Assembly (NCBI GenBank): GCA_031550435.1
Contig: JAVBOO010000012.1
Span: 1-64,000, forward strand
Direction: 5' to 3'
Length of the DNA: 64,000 nt
From: JAVBOO01 sp031550435
Lineage (GTDB): Bacteria; Bacillota; Clostridia; Lachnospirales; WRAX01
Shown piece by piece: positions 34,501 through 43,243 of this stretch. The translations under genes and the position numbers were made by a program. The stretch's first letter is position 1; each line of letters starts with the position of its first letter. The notes beneath the pieces are model-generated. The model was not told the DNA's origin, ran no database searches, and worked only from the letters and a program-made list of their open reading frames with translations.

Positions 34501-35804
34501 GCCCCGTATTCACAAAGGAAATGCGGAAAAATCATACGATTATCGCCCCACAGATGTCTCCGATACATTTTGATATGGTTGAGGCGGCATTCAGATACAG
34601 CGGCTATAATGTAGTTATCCCTCCCGATGACAACAAAAAGAGCATTGATGTCGGCCTGCGTTATGTCAATAATGATGCCTGCTTCCCTGCTCTTATAACC
34701 GTCGGTCAAATAATTAACGCGATAAAATCCGGCAATTATGATATAAACAACACGTCGGTGATTATAACTCAGACGGGCGGAGGCTGCCGCGCTTCAAACT
34801 ACATAAGTTTTATACGCACCGCACTGACCAAGGCCGGCTACTCGCATATTCCCGTAATATCCCTCAGTGCGTCGGCTATAGAAAAAAACCCCGGCTTCAA
34901 ACTGTCTCCGGGACTTCTTAACCGTGCCGTGCAAGCCCTGACATACGGGGACTTGTTTATGCGCGTACTTTATAAAACTCGACCCTATGAAGCGGTTCCC
35001 GGTTCGGCAAATGCTTTGCACAAGAAGTGGAACAATATTTGCATAAAATCACTGGAATCGGGCAATTTAAAGCTTTTCAACAATAACATCAAAGCGATAG
35101 TATCAGAGTTTGATACTCTGGCTCTTACCGGAGCGGTAAAGCCCAGAGTCGGCGTAGTCGGTGAAATTTTGGTTAAATTCCACCCGCTTGCGAACAACGA
35201 CATAGTCGGCCTACTCGAAGCAGAGGGAGCCGAAGCCGTTGTTCCGGATTTGACCGATTTCTTCCTCTACACGTTTTATAACTCGAACTTTAAGGAAAAG
35301 CAGCTCGGCGGAAAGCGTGCGGTAACCTTTGTATTCAATTCGCTTATAAAAGTTATAGAGCTTTACAGAAAGCAAATGACCAAGGCGCTTGAAGAAAGTC
35401 TGCGTTTTCATGCCCCGCCTTCAATCAAGACGCTTTCCGAGTACGCGAGTCCGATTGTCTCGCTCGGTAACCAGACTGGCGAAGGCTGGTTTTTGACGGC
35501 AGAAATGATAGAGCTGCTATACTCCGGGGCGAACAACATTGTTTGCGCTCAGCCGTTCGCGTGCCTGCCGAACCATGTAACCGGCAAAGGCATGATAAAA
35601 GAGCTTAAACGCCGCTTCCCGCTCTCAAACATAGTCGCAATCGACTATGACCCCGGAGCATCGGAAGTCAATCAGCTTAACCGTATAAAGCTCATGCTCT
35701 CGACAGCGAGGAGAAACATGAAGCTGAATGTTGACTACGAAAGAACCTCTGTACATACCGAAAGCACCGAAACAGGCAAAATTCCCGTTTTCACGGATAA
35801 ATAG
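31512..35804 (+). CDS. Large 2-hydroxyacyl-CoA dehydratase activase-like fusion
   Basis: A 1430-residue cytoplasmic protein. Two BadF/BcrA-type ASKHA ATPase domains lie in tandem, starting LGIDVGSTTVK (about residue 5) and LGIDAGSTTAK (about 317). Each has the two cysteines that in dimeric activators (HgdC) hold one [4Fe-4S] cluster: C123 in CAGGTGAF with the Cys of ARCGVF, and C442 in CSAGCGSF with C481 in RCTVF. A Cys-rich stretch (RCRSCENNC) and a DUF2229/HgdB-like region (from about 660) follow. The family drives electrons at very low potential into dehydratases. The actual substrate is unknown and no separate dehydratase subunit is adjacent. Confidence 0.88.
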   Translation: MTNYRLGIDVGSTTVKLAVVEDDRLIYSDYSRHYSNINETLNAVLAKAAEKLGNIRFSACITGSGGLTISERLEVKFVQEVEAVATALGKLPKAVDVAIEIGGEDAKILYMSNGIEQRMNGICAGGTGAFIDQMASLLRTDADGLNDYAKSYKVIYPIAARCGVFAKSDIQPLINEGASKPDLAVSVYQAVVAQTISGLACGRPIRGRVAFLGGPLHFTSELRKRFIDVLNLTEDQVVLPENSHLFAVIGCAVSSVDEESTSFSELITKHASDSKSSFEISRLQPLFNSEEEYGNFKKRHSDTSLPKRELCSYKGKAFLGIDAGSTTAKMALISEKGELLYSFYKGNQGHPLEVITDALKELYGMLPPSVKIANSAVTGYGEGLLKTALSIDIGEIETVAHYKAAAFFEPDVDFILDIGGQDMKCIRLHDGVIDNILLNEACSAGCGSFIETFANSLGFNAADFAEIALESKHPIDLGTRCTVFMNSRVKQAQKEGAAVSDISAGLAYSVIKNALQKVIKITDPTEMGKKIVVQGGTFYNNAVLRSFELIAGREATRPDIAGIMGAFGAAVIARERYEEGYVSTLADIAGLNSFKTETTMTRCRSCENNCMLTINTFASGNRFISGNRCEKGLGAEKSDKNLPNLFEYKYKRVFAYEPLPLSEASRGTVGIPRVLNIFENYPLWHTFFTALKYRVELSPRSSRALYETGIESMPSESVCYPAKLCHGHIMSLINKGIDFIFYPSVAYEKKDIEKADNCYNCPIVTSYPENIRNNVEEIREKNIDFRNPFLNIGDRLIFIESMIRAFPEIPRGEIMKAASLAWDEQEAFRADIRRKGDEALEYIDSSNIRGIVLAGRPYHVDPEINHGISELITGYGAAVLTEDSVAHLGLGLERPLNVMDQWAYHSRLYTAAHFVGTKKNLEFVQLNSFGCGLDAVTSDTAREIIEGCGKIYTLIKIDEVNNLGSARIRIRSLFAALDEKRRKYPNAELKRRKLKKRPVFTKEMRKNHTIIAPQMSPIHFDMVEAAFRYSGYNVVIPPDDNKKSIDVGLRYVNNDACFPALITVGQIINAIKSGNYDINNTSVIITQTGGGCRASNYISFIRTALTKAGYSHIPVISLSASAIEKNPGFKLSPGLLNRAVQALTYGDLFMRVLYKTRPYEAVPGSANALHKKWNNICIKSLESGNLKLFNNNIKAIVSEFDTLALTGAVKPRVGVVGEILVKFHPLANNDIVGLLEAEGAEAVVPDLTDFFLYTFYNSNFKEKQLGGKRAVTFVFNSLIKVIELYRKQMTKALEESLRFHAPPSIKTLSEYASPIVSLGNQTGEGWFLTAEMIELLYSGANNIVCAQPFACLPNHVTGKGMIKELKRRFPLSNIVAIDYDPGASEVNQLNRIKLMLSTARRNMKLNVDYERTSVHTESTETGKIPVFTDK

Positions 35805-35816
35805 CGGGGGGCTCTC

Positions 35817-36800
35817 ATGAAATCCAAACAGCCTAAGACTGCGGAAACAACGGAAAAAAATGAAAAACCGGAAAAAAAACCGAAACAAAAAACAAGAGAA
35901 CAAAAAATCAGCAGGCGCTACTTTGTGCTAAAAATAGCGTTTGCTGTTGTTGTCATACTGCTCGGGATAAGTATCTATTCAAATGTAGACTACCTTATTT
36001 TCAAGTATCTAATCGCTCAAAATTATATTTACACCGATACGCTCGATACGATCTACAAGCAGCAGCTCGGTGAAGAGAATTTCAGCGGAAACTACCTGAA
36101 GGATTTTGACAATGTCGTTATCGGCATAGTTACGCAAAAAATCCGCGAAACCGGAGGGGATCGCTACACGTATTTGTATACTCCCGTTCAGCTCCAAGCG
36201 CAAAATACCGCAACTCGGGACGAAGCGAAACAAACCGAGATAAAAGAACTGACGCCGGAAACTGTTTATTTCAGGCTGCCGAATGTTTCGAAATACTCTC
36301 TTGATTATGTTTCGAAAAATAAAGAAAAACTTAACGGCTACGATAACCTGATAATAGACCTGCAATCGAACCACGGAGGCGAAATCGACGTACTGTACAA
36401 GCTTTCCGATTTGTTCCTCCCCAAAGGCAAAATAATAGGCAGGGAAGTTACGAGGCTTCCTATATTCTCAAAAACAGCAAAAACTAAGTCTGACAGTTAC
36501 GCTTCTTATAAAAATATCTATATTTTGATAGACGGACAAACCGCGAGCGCGGCGGAAGGCTTTACAATGTCTCTGAAGGAGAACCTCAACAATGTAACCG
36601 TTGTCGGAAAACAATCCTTCGGTAAAGGCATCGGTCAGATTACGCTGCCGCTTCTGCGCGGATATGCCGTTAAAGCTACTGTATTGAAAGTCGAAACACC
36701 TTTAGGCAACAGTATAAACAAAGTCGGCATCACCCCCGATATAGAATACGATAAAAACGATATAGTCGATTACGTACTTAACAATGTGATCGGCAAATAA
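35817..36800 (+). CDS. Membrane-anchored S41 peptidase-like protein
   Basis: This 327-residue protein has a Lys-rich cytoplasmic N-terminus (1-34), one membrane helix (about 36-55) and an extracellular domain with the S41 (C-terminal processing peptidase) core. The serine is in GQTASAAEG and the lysine in GKQSFGKGIGQ; these form the Ser-Lys dyad. NLIIDLQSNHGGEIDVL is the preceding family strand. No PDZ domain is seen between anchor and core, unlike CtpA/CtpB, and it is shorter than those. It starts 12 bp after the activase gene and is followed 17 bp later by engB. Confidence 0.85.
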   Translation: MKSKQPKTAETTEKNEKPEKKPKQKTREQKISRRYFVLKIAFAVVVILLGISIYSNVDYLIFKYLIAQNYIYTDTLDTIYKQQLGEENFSGNYLKDFDNVVIGIVTQKIRETGGDRYTYLYTPVQLQAQNTATRDEAKQTEIKELTPETVYFRLPNVSKYSLDYVSKNKEKLNGYDNLIIDLQSNHGGEIDVLYKLSDLFLPKGKIIGREVTRLPIFSKTAKTKSDSYASYKNIYILIDGQTASAAEGFTMSLKENLNNVTVVGKQSFGKGIGQITLPLLRGYAVKATVLKVETPLGNSINKVGITPDIEYDKNDIVDYVLNNVIGK

Positions 36801-36817
36801 TTTCGGAGGTTACACCT

Positions 36818-37411
36818 GTGATTATAAACAACGCAAGGCTTGAGACGAGCGCCGTCGAAAAAAGCCATTACCCGGACAGCGGTTTACCCGAGTTCGCTTT
36901 TGTGGGAAAATCGAACGTCGGTAAATCCTCGTTGATAAATTGTCTTGTCAACCGCAAAGCTCTTGCGAGAACGAGCCAAAATCCCGGTAAAACAAGGACT
37001 ATCAATTTCTTTAATATTGAGGACATGCTTTTGTTCGTTGACCTTCCCGGCTACGGTTACGCGAAAATATCAAGATCCGAGTCGGAAAAATGGGGCAAAA
37101 TGGTAGAAACATACCTGCTTAAACGCGAACAGCTCAGAAGTATTATATTCTTGATTGATATAAGGCACGAACCGTCCGCAAACGATAAGATGATGTACGA
37201 GTGGCTGAGGCATTACGGAAAATCTGTGATAACAGTTGCAACAAAGTCGGACAAGCTTTCAAGAAACGAAATCGCAAAAAACACGGCAATGATTCGTAAG
37301 ACCCTCGAACTCGGCCAAGGAGATACCCTTCTTCCGTTTTCTAGCGAAACCAAAAGCGGGCGAGACGATCTGTGGGACATAATAAAGCAAAAGATCGAAA
37401 CGTCCGAATAA
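36818..37411 (+). CDS. engB: Ribosome biogenesis GTPase EngB/YsxC
   Basis: The 197-residue GTP-binding protein has G1 GKSNVGKSS (30-38), G2 region NPGKTRTINFF, G3 DLPGYGYA and G4 TKSD. It acts in assembly of the large ribosomal subunit. GTG start with GGAGG 10 bp upstream. Downstream of the S41 gene on the same strand; the usual Lon or ClpX neighbours are absent. Confidence 0.96.
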   Translation: MIINNARLETSAVEKSHYPDSGLPEFAFVGKSNVGKSSLINCLVNRKALARTSQNPGKTRTINFFNIEDMLLFVDLPGYGYAKISRSESEKWGKMVETYLLKREQLRSIIFLIDIRHEPSANDKMMYEWLRHYGKSVITVATKSDKLSRNEIAKNTAMIRKTLELGQGDTLLPFSSETKSGRDDLWDIIKQKIETSE

Positions 37412-37745
37412 GTCTGCACTTTTCTCGCAAATGAACAACAACGCAAGAAATTACGAAGCGGCTTTTAAACAGCGGCTCTGCATCCGAGCGACGAAAAATC
37501 AAAAATTTCATGCGCAATTTTCCTCTTTTTGTTACGTGTTTATTAAATTTTTATTAAACTTTAGCCGAATTAGGCCGTATATAAAAAAAACAGGCAGACA
37601 AATATCAATATTCGAGTAACGGCGTTTGACGGTTTCAACCGTTTGGGATATTATAGGGCGCAGACTGAAACGACGCGCGTCATTATGTTCCAATACTTTG
37701 CGTCATCAACCGTTCGACTGTAAGCACAAGCTTTGGAGGTGCCTT

Positions 37746-37937
37746 ATGCGAAAAAAGCTTACTCTTTCACGAAAAAATAAAATTATTGCGGGTGTGTGCG
37801 GCGGTCTCGGCGACTACTTCAACATCGACCCGACAATAGTCAGATTAATATTCGTCGCCGTTGGGTGTATAAGCCATATTTGGCCGATTCTTCTGGCGTA
37901 TATTGTATGCTGGGCAATTTTCCCGAGCGAGATGTAG
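37746..37937 (+). CDS. PspC domain protein
   Basis: A 63-residue protein from the ATG at 37746, with GGAGGTG 6 bp upstream. LSRKNKIIAGVCGGLGDYFNIDPTIVRLIFV is the PspC domain signature, followed by one more hydrophobic helix. PspC proteins are inner-membrane components of envelope stress responses; the small Firmicute versions are poorly studied. The preceding 330 bp carry no other gene. A terminator follows. Confidence 0.92.
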   Translation: MRKKLTLSRKNKIIAGVCGGLGDYFNIDPTIVRLIFVAVGCISHIWPILLAYIVCWAIFPSEM

Positions 37938-37956
37938 CACGTGCCGATAAGAAATA

Positions 37957-38004
37957 AGAAAAGGCCGAGTAAGTCGATTGTTTCGACTTGCTCGGCCTTT
38001 TTTG
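37957..38004 (+). terminator. Bidirectional terminator after the PspC gene
   Basis: AAAAGGCCGAGTAAGTCGA and TCGACTTGCTCGGCCTTTT form a long stem with one mismatch-type pair and loop TTGTT, followed by TT. The A-run on the other side would serve the chemotaxis gene. Confidence 0.88.
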
Positions 38005-38085
38005 CCGGCAGTGCCGGTCATTTCTCATTATCGCATCGCCGCTCAAATCGGCCTATTACTTCGGTAATAAAACCTTACTCAAACT

Positions 38086-40350
38086 TTACGCCAATCTGAA
38101 TTTATCGATAAGACCCTTAAGCTCTATCGCCCTGTTTGAAAGCTCCTCGCTCAATGCGCCTGCCTCTTGCGAAGTTGCCGAGTTTTTCTCGACTGACGAA
38201 GCCATAAGGCCAAGCTCCGAGTTCATCTTTGAAACCGACTTGGACTGTTCCTCACCCGCACGGCTTATATGTCCTACAAGTTCGGAAACCTCGCTTACAT
38301 TCCTGAGTATAAGCTTCAGCGCATCCGCTGTTGCGTTGGCAATGTCCATGCCCTCCTCGACTTTCTTATTGGAAGCCTCAATCAGCTCAGTCGTATTCTT
38401 GACGGCTTCGCTCGAATGAGTGGCAAGCATTCTGACTTCTTCCGCCACAACCTTAAAGCCCGATCCGTGCGCTCCGGCACGAGCGGCTTCTACGCTTGCG
38501 TTAAGCGCGAGTAAATTCGTCTGCGATGCTATATCCTCTATTACCCTGATAACTTGTGATATGCTTTTCGACGCCGATTTTATGTCTTCCATCGACTGTA
38601 GCATACAAGTCATCTTCTGCGTTCCGTCCTTCGCGTTTTCTTTTGATATCTTTGAAATATCGTCGGCATTTTCCGCACTTTTACGTGTTATCTCAACTTG
38701 ATTGCCGACGTTGGAACACATATCTCTAAGCGTTGAAATCGCCATATTCTGCGAGATTGCTTCCGAAGCGAGATGTTGGCCGGCGTCTGCGAGGTTTGAG
38801 GAACCCAAAGAAACCTGATCGGCCGCAACCGAAATATTCCCGACGACAGAATTCAGCCTGCCGTTTATATTATTAATAGCCTTTTTGATTCTGTCAAACT
38901 GTCCTACATATTTGACGGTTATTTCATTGCGCAGGTCGCCTTCGGCTATACCGTCGAGCGCCTCGCTTATTTCTGAAATATACCTGCCAATTTGCTCACC
39001 CATATCATTAACCGAGTCTTTTATCACCTTAAAGCTGCCTTTGTAGTCGCCTTTCATACGAGACGAAAAATCCCCAAAAGACAGCGTTTGCAGTACCGTT
39101 TCAGCTTCGTTGATAGGGGTTACGACCGAAAGCAGCAATGTGTTAATCAGTTCGGCAAGCTTGAGCCAATCTCCCGAAAAAGACTTGGTATTTATCGAGG
39201 AATTAAGTTCGCCTTCCGAAGCGGACTTTGCGACATCAGCAATCGCGCGGCTGACATTTTTCAGGTTTGATCTGAGCGTTTCCGCCTGCGTGTTCATAAG
39301 CGCTTTCTTGCCCGGGAAAACCCTAAGCTCGGCATCAAAGTTACCGTTTCCGAACTCCGCCATAAGATTCATAAAATCTTCGGAGTCCGTATTGTTCTGC
39401 TTTATCATATTGTTAATGCCTTGGGCGAGAGTTCTGTATGCGCCTTCAAACCGTTCGGCATCTATCACACAATCAATTTCTCCGTTTTTTTGTTTGTCGG
39501 CTGTTTTGTTTATCGATGTGACAAGCTCTTCGACAATGTCAGACACATTGGCAAAGTTATTTGCCAAAACTCCGATCTCGTCTGTCCTGTTCGTTCTTTT
39601 CATCCCGCCCAGAGCGCCCTTCGACATCCTCACCGACTCAAGTGTTACCTTTTTCATTAAATCTGTAAACGACAGCTTAATATAGAGCGCGACTGCGGCT
39701 GAAAACAACACTGTCGCAATGATAGCGAACACTACAAGCGTCAGAGTGAAATTGCTTACCTGCTTCAAAACTTCGTTCGCGCTTATGTCTGCGCCGACTA
39801 CGGCCAGCACAGTGCCCGATGCATCCTTAATGAGCGAAAAACCTGATACGAGGAACCCGTATTCGGGGCCGGAATCATATATATCTGTTGTACGGCCGTT
39901 GCCGTCGGCTAAAGCTTCAAACATTGCGGAGTCGAAAACCGGCCGCCCGTCGTCGCTGTAAATATTCTCCTGGGCTCTGTAAACTGCTCCGGGTTCCCCC
40001 TGCCTTCTCGCCTCGCCGAAGTATGTAACTATGTCGTTGTCAACCCGCTTATCGGCAACATACAAATATGCTATATCGGTAGCGGTTATGGTTCTGTTAA
40101 GCATTTCGCAATACTCAAGCCAATCTTCGCCCCCGTATCCGTTACTCATAATTTGTTTATATTTCTCGGGATCAATGGCAGATGCAACGGAATCGGAAAT
40201 TCCTTTTGCCTCGTTGGACTTTTGCTCAATGATTCTGTTTCTGAACGTGAAGTAGCTAAAAACCGTTAGAGAACCTGCGGTCACAAGTATTATTGCCATG
40301 ATCAATAATGTAAGCCTGATACCGATAGATTTTTTAATGAAATTCAACAT
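38086..40350 (-). CDS. Methyl-accepting chemotaxis protein
   Basis: The 754-residue receptor has membrane helices at about 10-37 and 195-222 enclosing a Cache-like sensor domain. HAMP regions follow, with an additional HAMP/PAS-like helical stretch to about 500. The signalling domain carries the hairpin tip EDIASQTNLLALNASVEAARAGAHGSGFKVVAEEVR. It controls CheA activity in response to an unknown ligand. GGGGAG precedes the ATG. No other chemotaxis genes are in the window, so it is an orphan receptor locus. Confidence 0.95.
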   Translation of the reverse strand: MLNFIKKSIGIRLTLLIMAIILVTAGSLTVFSYFTFRNRIIEQKSNEAKGISDSVASAIDPEKYKQIMSNGYGGEDWLEYCEMLNRTITATDIAYLYVADKRVDNDIVTYFGEARRQGEPGAVYRAQENIYSDDGRPVFDSAMFEALADGNGRTTDIYDSGPEYGFLVSGFSLIKDASGTVLAVVGADISANEVLKQVSNFTLTLVVFAIIATVLFSAAVALYIKLSFTDLMKKVTLESVRMSKGALGGMKRTNRTDEIGVLANNFANVSDIVEELVTSINKTADKQKNGEIDCVIDAERFEGAYRTLAQGINNMIKQNNTDSEDFMNLMAEFGNGNFDAELRVFPGKKALMNTQAETLRSNLKNVSRAIADVAKSASEGELNSSINTKSFSGDWLKLAELINTLLLSVVTPINEAETVLQTLSFGDFSSRMKGDYKGSFKVIKDSVNDMGEQIGRYISEISEALDGIAEGDLRNEITVKYVGQFDRIKKAINNINGRLNSVVGNISVAADQVSLGSSNLADAGQHLASEAISQNMAISTLRDMCSNVGNQVEITRKSAENADDISKISKENAKDGTQKMTCMLQSMEDIKSASKSISQVIRVIEDIASQTNLLALNASVEAARAGAHGSGFKVVAEEVRMLATHSSEAVKNTTELIEASNKKVEEGMDIANATADALKLILRNVSEVSELVGHISRAGEEQSKSVSKMNSELGLMASSVEKNSATSQEAGALSEELSNRAIELKGLIDKFRLA

Positions 40351-40430
40351 TCTAAACTCCCCTGATAAGTACTTTTTAGCTGTAAAGAAGTGTGTGTTAT
40401 CTGCACCGGGTTAACCCTGAGTTACATATC

Positions 40431-40517
40431 GGGCATGTTGAAAAATTGCCTTGCAGCTTTCCCTTGAAAATGAAAAATCACCATTTTCCAAGGAAGAGCG
40501 CCTGATACAACTTTTCC
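40431..40517 (-). repeat. Dispersed repeat family B, truncated inverted copy
   Basis: GGGCATGTTGAAAAATTGCC, TTGCAGC, then the stem TCCCTTGAAAAT/ATTTTCCAAGGA and GAGCGCC. The last third, with the other terminal repeat, is missing. Confidence 0.75.
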
Positions 40518-40577
40518 GGCTTGTGACCGTATATTTCTTAACCATAATGAAATATAATGGTATTGATGCGGCAATTA

Positions 40578-40690
40578 AGTAAACGCTGACTAATTGACTT
40601 TGGACGGATGCACGGCTGATTTAATCCGCGCTTCCTCGTCCGAAACATCCGCTGCTCAAGCAAGCCGCTTACAAAAAACTTGTGCGAAAC
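40578..40690 (+). repeat. Dispersed repeat family C, copy
   Basis: AGTAAACGCTGACTAATTGACTTTGGACGG, ATGCACGGCTGATTTAATCCGCG, CTTCCTCGTCC. The right half diverges from the long copies. Confidence 0.65.
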
Positions 40691-40706
40691 AGCCTGATAT
40701 TACCGC

Positions 40707-40743
40707 AAGTAAATCATCGTTTTAAACCGTAAATGATTTACTT
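40707..40743 (+). other. Inverted repeat before the AI-2E transporter promoter
   Basis: AAGTAAATCAT and ATGATTTACTT are perfect 11-bp inverted arms 15 bp apart. The right arm touches the -35 element at 40742. It may be an operator or a terminator-like hairpin without a T-run. Confidence 0.5.
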
Positions 40744-40770
40744 GGATTTATCCAAAGCAAATGTTATAAT
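40742..40770 (+). promoter_or_regulatory. Promoter of the AI-2E family transporter gene
   Basis: TTGGAT (40742-40747) and TATAAT (40765-40770) have a 17-bp spacer. The start would be near 40777, leaving a leader of about 218 nt before the ATG at 40995. Confidence 0.75.
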
Positions 40771-40994
40771 GTTTTTATCCGATGGGTGTCGCGGCAGTTA
40801 AGGCTTTCGCCGGATTTGATGCCGAAGTCCCCGTTTGGCCTATACAATCGGAGAATCAGTACCATACTTTTATTTTTTCGGCATATTCGCTGAATTGTTT
40901 ATGCAGTTTATACATTTTTTTCCTGTTTATACCGTTTATACAGTTATAATAATCGGATGCGCGTATACAACATATAAACACAATAGGAGATATG

Positions 40995-42290
40995 ATGAAA
41001 CTTCCTTGGGACAATAAGTACCTCAAAATCTGCTTTCACGTTATTTTTACAGTCGTCGTTGCCTATGTGCTGATACTGTTGGTTAACTCGGCTGCCTTTG
41101 CGGTTACAAACCTGGGTTCAATGGTCGATGGCCTGAAATCCGCACTAAGCCTTGTTTCCTCGGCCTTTTCGGTACTGATTATCTCTTTTGTCATTGCGTA
41201 CCTGCTGAATCCGCTCGTAGGTTTTTGCCAAAAGAAGTATGACAATCTGATAAAAACGAAGTTCAGTAACTTCATGGCAGAAAAATTCAGCCATATTAAG
41301 TTTTTTTCGAAAAACGTCCGGATCGTCAAACCCGAACCGAAGTTTAAAAAGCGCACGGCCGGCGCTTTGCTTGCCTATCTCATAATGTTTGCCGTGATAA
41401 TTTTGCTCGGTTTCGCTCTGTATATTCAGGTTCACGGAATGAGCCGGAAACTCGGAGCCGGCGAAGATTTCGTGCAGGGAATAAAGACCGGAGTAGACAA
41501 GATACAAAACGATTTAAACGACCTTTTGACAAATCTGAGGGTTATGCTCGAAGATTGGGGCGTTTCAAGCGATTTCCAAGATATAGTTTCAAATTTTATC
41601 GATTCGATTAAAAACTTTATCGGTGAGCTTTCGACAAAGCTTCTGCCCGCAATAACGTCTACGGGCGGTAAGATACTTAACTTTTTCATGGCGCTTGTAA
41701 TCGCGTTTTACTTCCTCAGGGACAAGGATTATATAAAGCATAAGTCAACCGAGCTGCTTTCCCTGTTTACGCCTGAAAGACTAAAAAACCGCATAATGAT
41801 TATATTGTCGGATATCAATTCCGTTTTTTCGGGTTATGTAATCGGCCAGATTACTGACGCGCTCATTATGGCGGTGCTTTTAAGCGTAACGCTTTCAATA
41901 GTCGGCATTGATCTTGCGGTCGTAATAGGAGTTTTTTCAGGCTTTTCAAATATCGTTCCGTATTTCGGCGCGATTATAGGTTTTATACTTTCTGTCTCTG
42001 TCGCCCTCATATCGGGTGATGTTTCGAAAGCAATTTATGCCGGCGTAGCCGTTATGGTACTGCAACAAATCGACGGCATGTTTATAGTTCCGAAAGTTGT
42101 CGGCAAAAAAGTGGAGCTAGGCCCCGCGATGGTGTTGCTGTCCCTCTCTGTCGGCGGTTCGCTTTTCGGATTTGCCGGTATGCTGTTTGCGGTACCTGTC
42201 TGCGCGATAATAAAGCTGTTTTTCTCTAAGCTCATCGAACGCCAAAGAGAGAGAAAAGCCGCCGAGGTTCTTGACACCTCTGATATGTAA
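40995..42290 (+). CDS. AI-2E family transporter (PerM/YdbO-type)
   Basis: The protein has about 431 residues and eight predicted membrane helices. The C-terminal part VIGVFSGFSNIVPYFGAIIGFIL and VVGKKVELGPAMVLLSLSVGGSLFGFAGMLFAVPVCAI is the most conserved region of the AI-2E transporter family (named after E. coli TqsA). Known members export autoinducer-2 or act as sodium-proton antiporters; function here is open. The ATG at 40995 is chosen over 40992 because AGGAG is then 6 bp away. Confidence 0.92.
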   Translation: MKLPWDNKYLKICFHVIFTVVVAYVLILLVNSAAFAVTNLGSMVDGLKSALSLVSSAFSVLIISFVIAYLLNPLVGFCQKKYDNLIKTKFSNFMAEKFSHIKFFSKNVRIVKPEPKFKKRTAGALLAYLIMFAVIILLGFALYIQVHGMSRKLGAGEDFVQGIKTGVDKIQNDLNDLLTNLRVMLEDWGVSSDFQDIVSNFIDSIKNFIGELSTKLLPAITSTGGKILNFFMALVIAFYFLRDKDYIKHKSTELLSLFTPERLKNRIMIILSDINSVFSGYVIGQITDALIMAVLLSVTLSIVGIDLAVVIGVFSGFSNIVPYFGAIIGFILSVSVALISGDVSKAIYAGVAVMVLQQIDGMFIVPKVVGKKVELGPAMVLLSLSVGGSLFGFAGMLFAVPVCAIIKLFFSKLIERQRERKAAEVLDTSDM

Positions 42291-42340
42291 ATAAACTTAT
42301 GTGAGTTAGACTTACCGCGCTGCCAAACAGTTTGACAAAC

Positions 42341-42414
42341 GTTTTAGCGGCGCCGCCCGTTTGAGCCCTTGTGGTTCGTTAAAAGCGGGTGATTAAATCG
42401 TTCGCGGTTTAATC
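42341..42414 (+). repeat. Dispersed repeat family A, degenerate copy
   Basis: GTTTTAGCGGCGCC, then GCGGGT and the end hairpin GATTAAATCG-TTCG-CGGTTTAATC. The stem is kept with a G-T type change while the middle has diverged. Confidence 0.55.
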
Positions 42415-42485
42415 GGAAGATTAATAATGTAAGAACTCTATGCAACAACAAAACCGTAAAGTATAATTTTTCAAGGAGTGATAAC

Positions 42486-43067
42486 ATGGCATTTTTAGAC
42501 AACATTAAGAAAATCGCTAAAGACACTGCCGATAAAGCCGGCGACATGATGGAAGTAAACAAGCTCAACTCAAGGATCAACACTCTGAACAACATCGTTA
42601 ACGAAAACAAGCTGAAAATCGGTAACTACTACTTTCAGCAACTTTTGATCGATAACAACCCACCGTCAGACATAGCTGATTTCTTTGCGGCAATCAATAC
42701 TTCTCTTGAAGAAATCGCTTCTGTTCAAGCAGAGATACAAACGATAAAGAGCAAAGAGGCCGCTGCCCAAAACGCTCAGCCGGCACAGCCTGCGGCCGGA
42801 ATCGTCTGCTCGAGCTGCGGAGCCGCTAACCCCGAGGGTTCTCGCTTCTGTAAAGGCTGCGGAGGAAAGATAGAGGCTCCTCATGGCATAACCTGCGGCA
42901 ACTGCGGAAGCGTTAACGCTGCAGACACAAAATTCTGCAAAGACTGCGGAACCCCCGTCGTCGCACCGGCACCCGCGCCCGTTCAAACGAGCTGCCCGTC
43001 TTGCGGCGCAGAACTTACGCCGGGAACAAAATTTTGTGCTTCATGCGGAACAAAAGTCGGAGCATAA
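42486..43067 (+). CDS. Triple zinc-ribbon protein with coiled-coil N-terminus
   Basis: The 193-residue protein has an N-terminal helical region (about 1-90, likely coiled coil), a short Ala/Gln/Pro linker, then three double-CxxC zinc ribbons: CSSCG...CKGCG, CGNCG...CKDCG and CPSCG...CASCG, separated by Pro/Ala-rich linkers. This is the zinc-ribbon/DZANK type common in Firmicutes, with presumed protein- or nucleic-acid-binding roles. AAGGAG lies 8 bp before the ATG. No operon partner. Confidence 0.85.
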   Translation: MAFLDNIKKIAKDTADKAGDMMEVNKLNSRINTLNNIVNENKLKIGNYYFQQLLIDNNPPSDIADFFAAINTSLEEIASVQAEIQTIKSKEAAAQNAQPAQPAAGIVCSSCGAANPEGSRFCKGCGGKIEAPHGITCGNCGSVNAADTKFCKDCGTPVVAPAPAPVQTSCPSCGAELTPGTKFCASCGTKVGA

Positions 43068-43243
43068 TTACACGGCATTTACTTATCCCTGCGGAAATTT
43101 ACGCTCGGCCGCAGGCGAAAATATCAACAATACCGCTACGCGGTTCTTATACGCGCTATAAAGGGGCTGCCCTAAGCTTTAGGGCAACCTCTTTGATTTA
43201 TCCCGCTATTGTTTGCCGCATGAAATGCTTACGCAGTACTTGG

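Larger units (their letters stand above)
40351..40706. other. Repeat-filled intergenic region
   Basis: It holds a truncated family B copy (40431-40517) and a family C copy (40578-40690). No gene is seen. Confidence 0.55.

Noticed and set aside
40835..41017. 60-codon hydrophobic frame before the AI-2E transporter
   Set aside because: TTG start without ribosome binding site and overlap with the real gene; hydrophobicity follows from the AT-rich leader.
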